This document shows positions 62,821-64,000 of a DNA stretch of 64,000 bases, piece by piece. The position numbers and the translations under genes were made by a program. The stretch comes from Chlorogloeopsis fritschii PCC 6912 (lineage in GTDB: Bacteria > Cyanobacteriota > Cyanobacteriia > Cyanobacteriales > Nostocaceae), in NCBI RefSeq assembly GCF_000317285.1, contig NZ_AJLN01000074.1:1-64000 (forward strand), given 5' to 3'. Each line of letters opens with the position of its first letter. The stretch's first letter is position 1. A model generated the notes under the pieces. It made no database searches and was not told where the DNA came from. It saw only the letters and a program-made list of their open reading frames with translations.

Positions 62821-64000
62821 ATGGCAACAACCTTAGACGCCCGATTCATTTTGATTGTGGATGACAACCCCACCAACTTATCTGTTCTTTCCGAAGCTCT
62901 CAGCAATGCTGGTTTTCGATTCCGAATTGCGGTTGATGGAGAAAGTGCGATCGCTCAAGCTGAACGCAATCAACCAGAGTTAATTTTGCTAGATGTGCAA
63001 ATGCCGGGGATTGACGGATTTGAAACCTGTCGTCGTCTCAAAGCTAATCCTGTTACTCAAAACATTCCAGTAATTTTCACCACAGCCCTAGCAGATACAG
63101 ACAGTAAAACTCAAGGATTTTCCCTTGGTGCTGTCGATTATATTCCTAAACCGTTTGCACAAGAAGAAGTTCTTGCCAGAGTGCGCGTACATTTGCAACT
63201 GAAGCGACTCACCGAATCATTAGAACAACAAGTTAGCGATCGCACTGCTGACTTGCAAAAAGCACAGGTTCAAATGGTGCAACAAGAAAAACTATCAACA
63301 CTGGGAGAGTTAATCGCCGGAGTTGCCCACGAAATCAACAACCCCATCAACTTTATAGCCAACAATATCCCACCCCTAGAAGAATACATTGCAGGAGTAA
63401 CCGAGATTTTCCAACTGTATCAACAAGAGTATCCAAGCCCGACAGCTAAAATTACCACTGCCATTAAAAACTTGGATCTGGAATTTGCTCTCGAAGATAT
63501 ACCAAAAATCTTGTACTCACTCAAGTTAGGCACCGAGCAAATTGAGAGTCTTTCTGAATCACTCCGCACCTTCTCCCGCTCGGATAGTGATGTTAAAGTA
63601 TTTGCGGATTTGCATAAAGGACTTGATATTACCTTGATGATTTTGCAACATCGCCTCAAAGCTAGAGGCGATCGCCCCCGCATCGAAGTCATCAAAAATT
63701 ATGGCACACTATCAGAGGTAAATTGCTACGCGGGGCAGATGAATCAAGTGTTCATGAATATTCTGGCAAATGCAATTGATGCTCTTGACGAAGCCATCAA
63801 GCTGAATAAATTGAACAATTCCATCCCCCAAATTCAAATTGCAACAGAGATAGATGCTGATGGCTGGGTTGTCATTCGGATTGCTGACAATGGTATAGGT
63901 ATCCCTGAATCCGTCAAACCAAGATTATTCGAGCCGTTGTTTACCACCAAGCCAGTCGGCAAAGGAACTGGGCTTGGCTTATCGATCACCTATCAAATCG
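62821..64000 (+). CDS. Response regulator-histidine kinase hybrid (cut by window end)
   Basis: 393 codons are visible and the frame is open at the window end. The N-terminal receiver (about 8-125) has FILIVDDNPTN, the phospho-Asp in LILLDVQMPGIDG and PKPFAQEE. A coiled coil leads to a HisKA-like helix (GELIAGVAHEINNPINFI) and an HATPase with N-box MNILANAIDAL, G1 ADNGIGIPE and G2 GKGTGLGLSI. The order REC-HK marks it as a signal-relay kinase. It follows the ethylene-receptor-like gene by 101 bp on the same strand and is probably part of the same phosphorelay. Confidence 0.9.
   Translation, partial: MATTLDARFILIVDDNPTNLSVLSEALSNAGFRFRIAVDGESAIAQAERNQPELILLDVQMPGIDGFETCRRLKANPVTQNIPVIFTTALADTDSKTQGFSLGAVDYIPKPFAQEEVLARVRVHLQLKRLTESLEQQVSDRTADLQKAQVQMVQQEKLSTLGELIAGVAHEINNPINFIANNIPPLEEYIAGVTEIFQLYQQEYPSPTAKITTAIKNLDLEFALEDIPKILYSLKLGTEQIESLSESLRTFSRSDSDVKVFADLHKGLDITLMILQHRLKARGDRPRIEVIKNYGTLSEVNCYAGQMNQVFMNILANAIDALDEAIKLNKLNNSIPQIQIATEIDADGWVVIRIADNGIGIPESVKPRLFEPLFTTKPVGKGTGLGLSITYQI

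Overview
The window comes from a cyanobacterium, most likely a filamentous, hormogonium-forming member of the Nostocales. Evidence seen directly: photosystem II genes (psbQ, psbX), plastid-type ycf66 and ycf19 (YggT), a cyAbrB regulator with an acidic tail, a cyanobacterial chorismate lyase, very frequent GCGATCGC (HIP1) octamers, heptameric short tandem repeats, and dense families of small dispersed repeats between genes. The hmp pilus-taxis cluster points to a motile filamentous strain. The genus cannot be fixed from this sequence alone.

Layout. 0-11 kb: an AraC regulator, a DCC-family thiol protein, psbQ, a ThiO-like amino-acid oxidase, an alpha/beta-fold protein without a visible nucleophile, a polytopic membrane protein paired with a membrane-anchored hydrolase, hemJ, a Uma2 nuclease, a DUF6671-like protein and rpmB. 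11-19 kb: chaperones htpG and clpB with an AT-rich methyltransferase between them, then an SLH porin and gloA. 19-31 kb: a small radical-SAM activase between inverted repeats, eno, argC, ribBA, an amidase, a methyltransferase, a CPBP protease, cyAbrB and sdhB, with a 1.2 kb gene-free gap before sdhB. 31-41 kb: two tandem TolB-like lipoproteins, ycf66, psbX (39 aa), ycf19, accC, tRNA-Leu(GAG), chorismate lyase, a DUF3352 protein and the System II cytochrome c assembly protein. 41-45 kb: a HAD phosphatase, tilS carrying an in-frame repeat insertion, and a Ser/Thr kinase. 45-58.5 kb: hmpF divergent from hmpA-B-C-D-E, a chemosensory system for type IV pilus motility, ending in a clear terminator. 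58.5-60.7 kb: a small accessory island (hypothetical protein, RelE/ParE toxin-antitoxin, Uma2, broken hsdS) in which degraded copies of the hsdS 3' end separate the modules. 60.8-64 kb: an ethylene-receptor-like hybrid kinase followed by a second hybrid kinase cut by the window end.

How the parts fit. Most genes are housekeeping and individually transcribed. The only clear long operon is hmpABCDE: PATAN-REC (HmpA), CheY (HmpB), CheW (HmpC), a methyl-accepting sensor (HmpD) and a hybrid CheA (HmpE), with coiled-coil HmpF read outward from the same intergenic region. The ethylene-receptor-like kinase lies about 2.4 kb beyond it; a functional link is only a hypothesis.

The most unusual signals are: the hsdS-tail modular island; dispersed repeats that supply stop codons or insert in frame into genes (tilS, possibly thiO, the sdhB tail); nested and mirrored repeat copies around the radical-SAM gene; five tandem 25-residue repeats inside HmpE; and the uncharacterised membrane-protein/hydrolase pair at 5.3-7.7 kb. 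I found no CRISPR array, complete insertion sequence, prophage or biosynthetic cluster.
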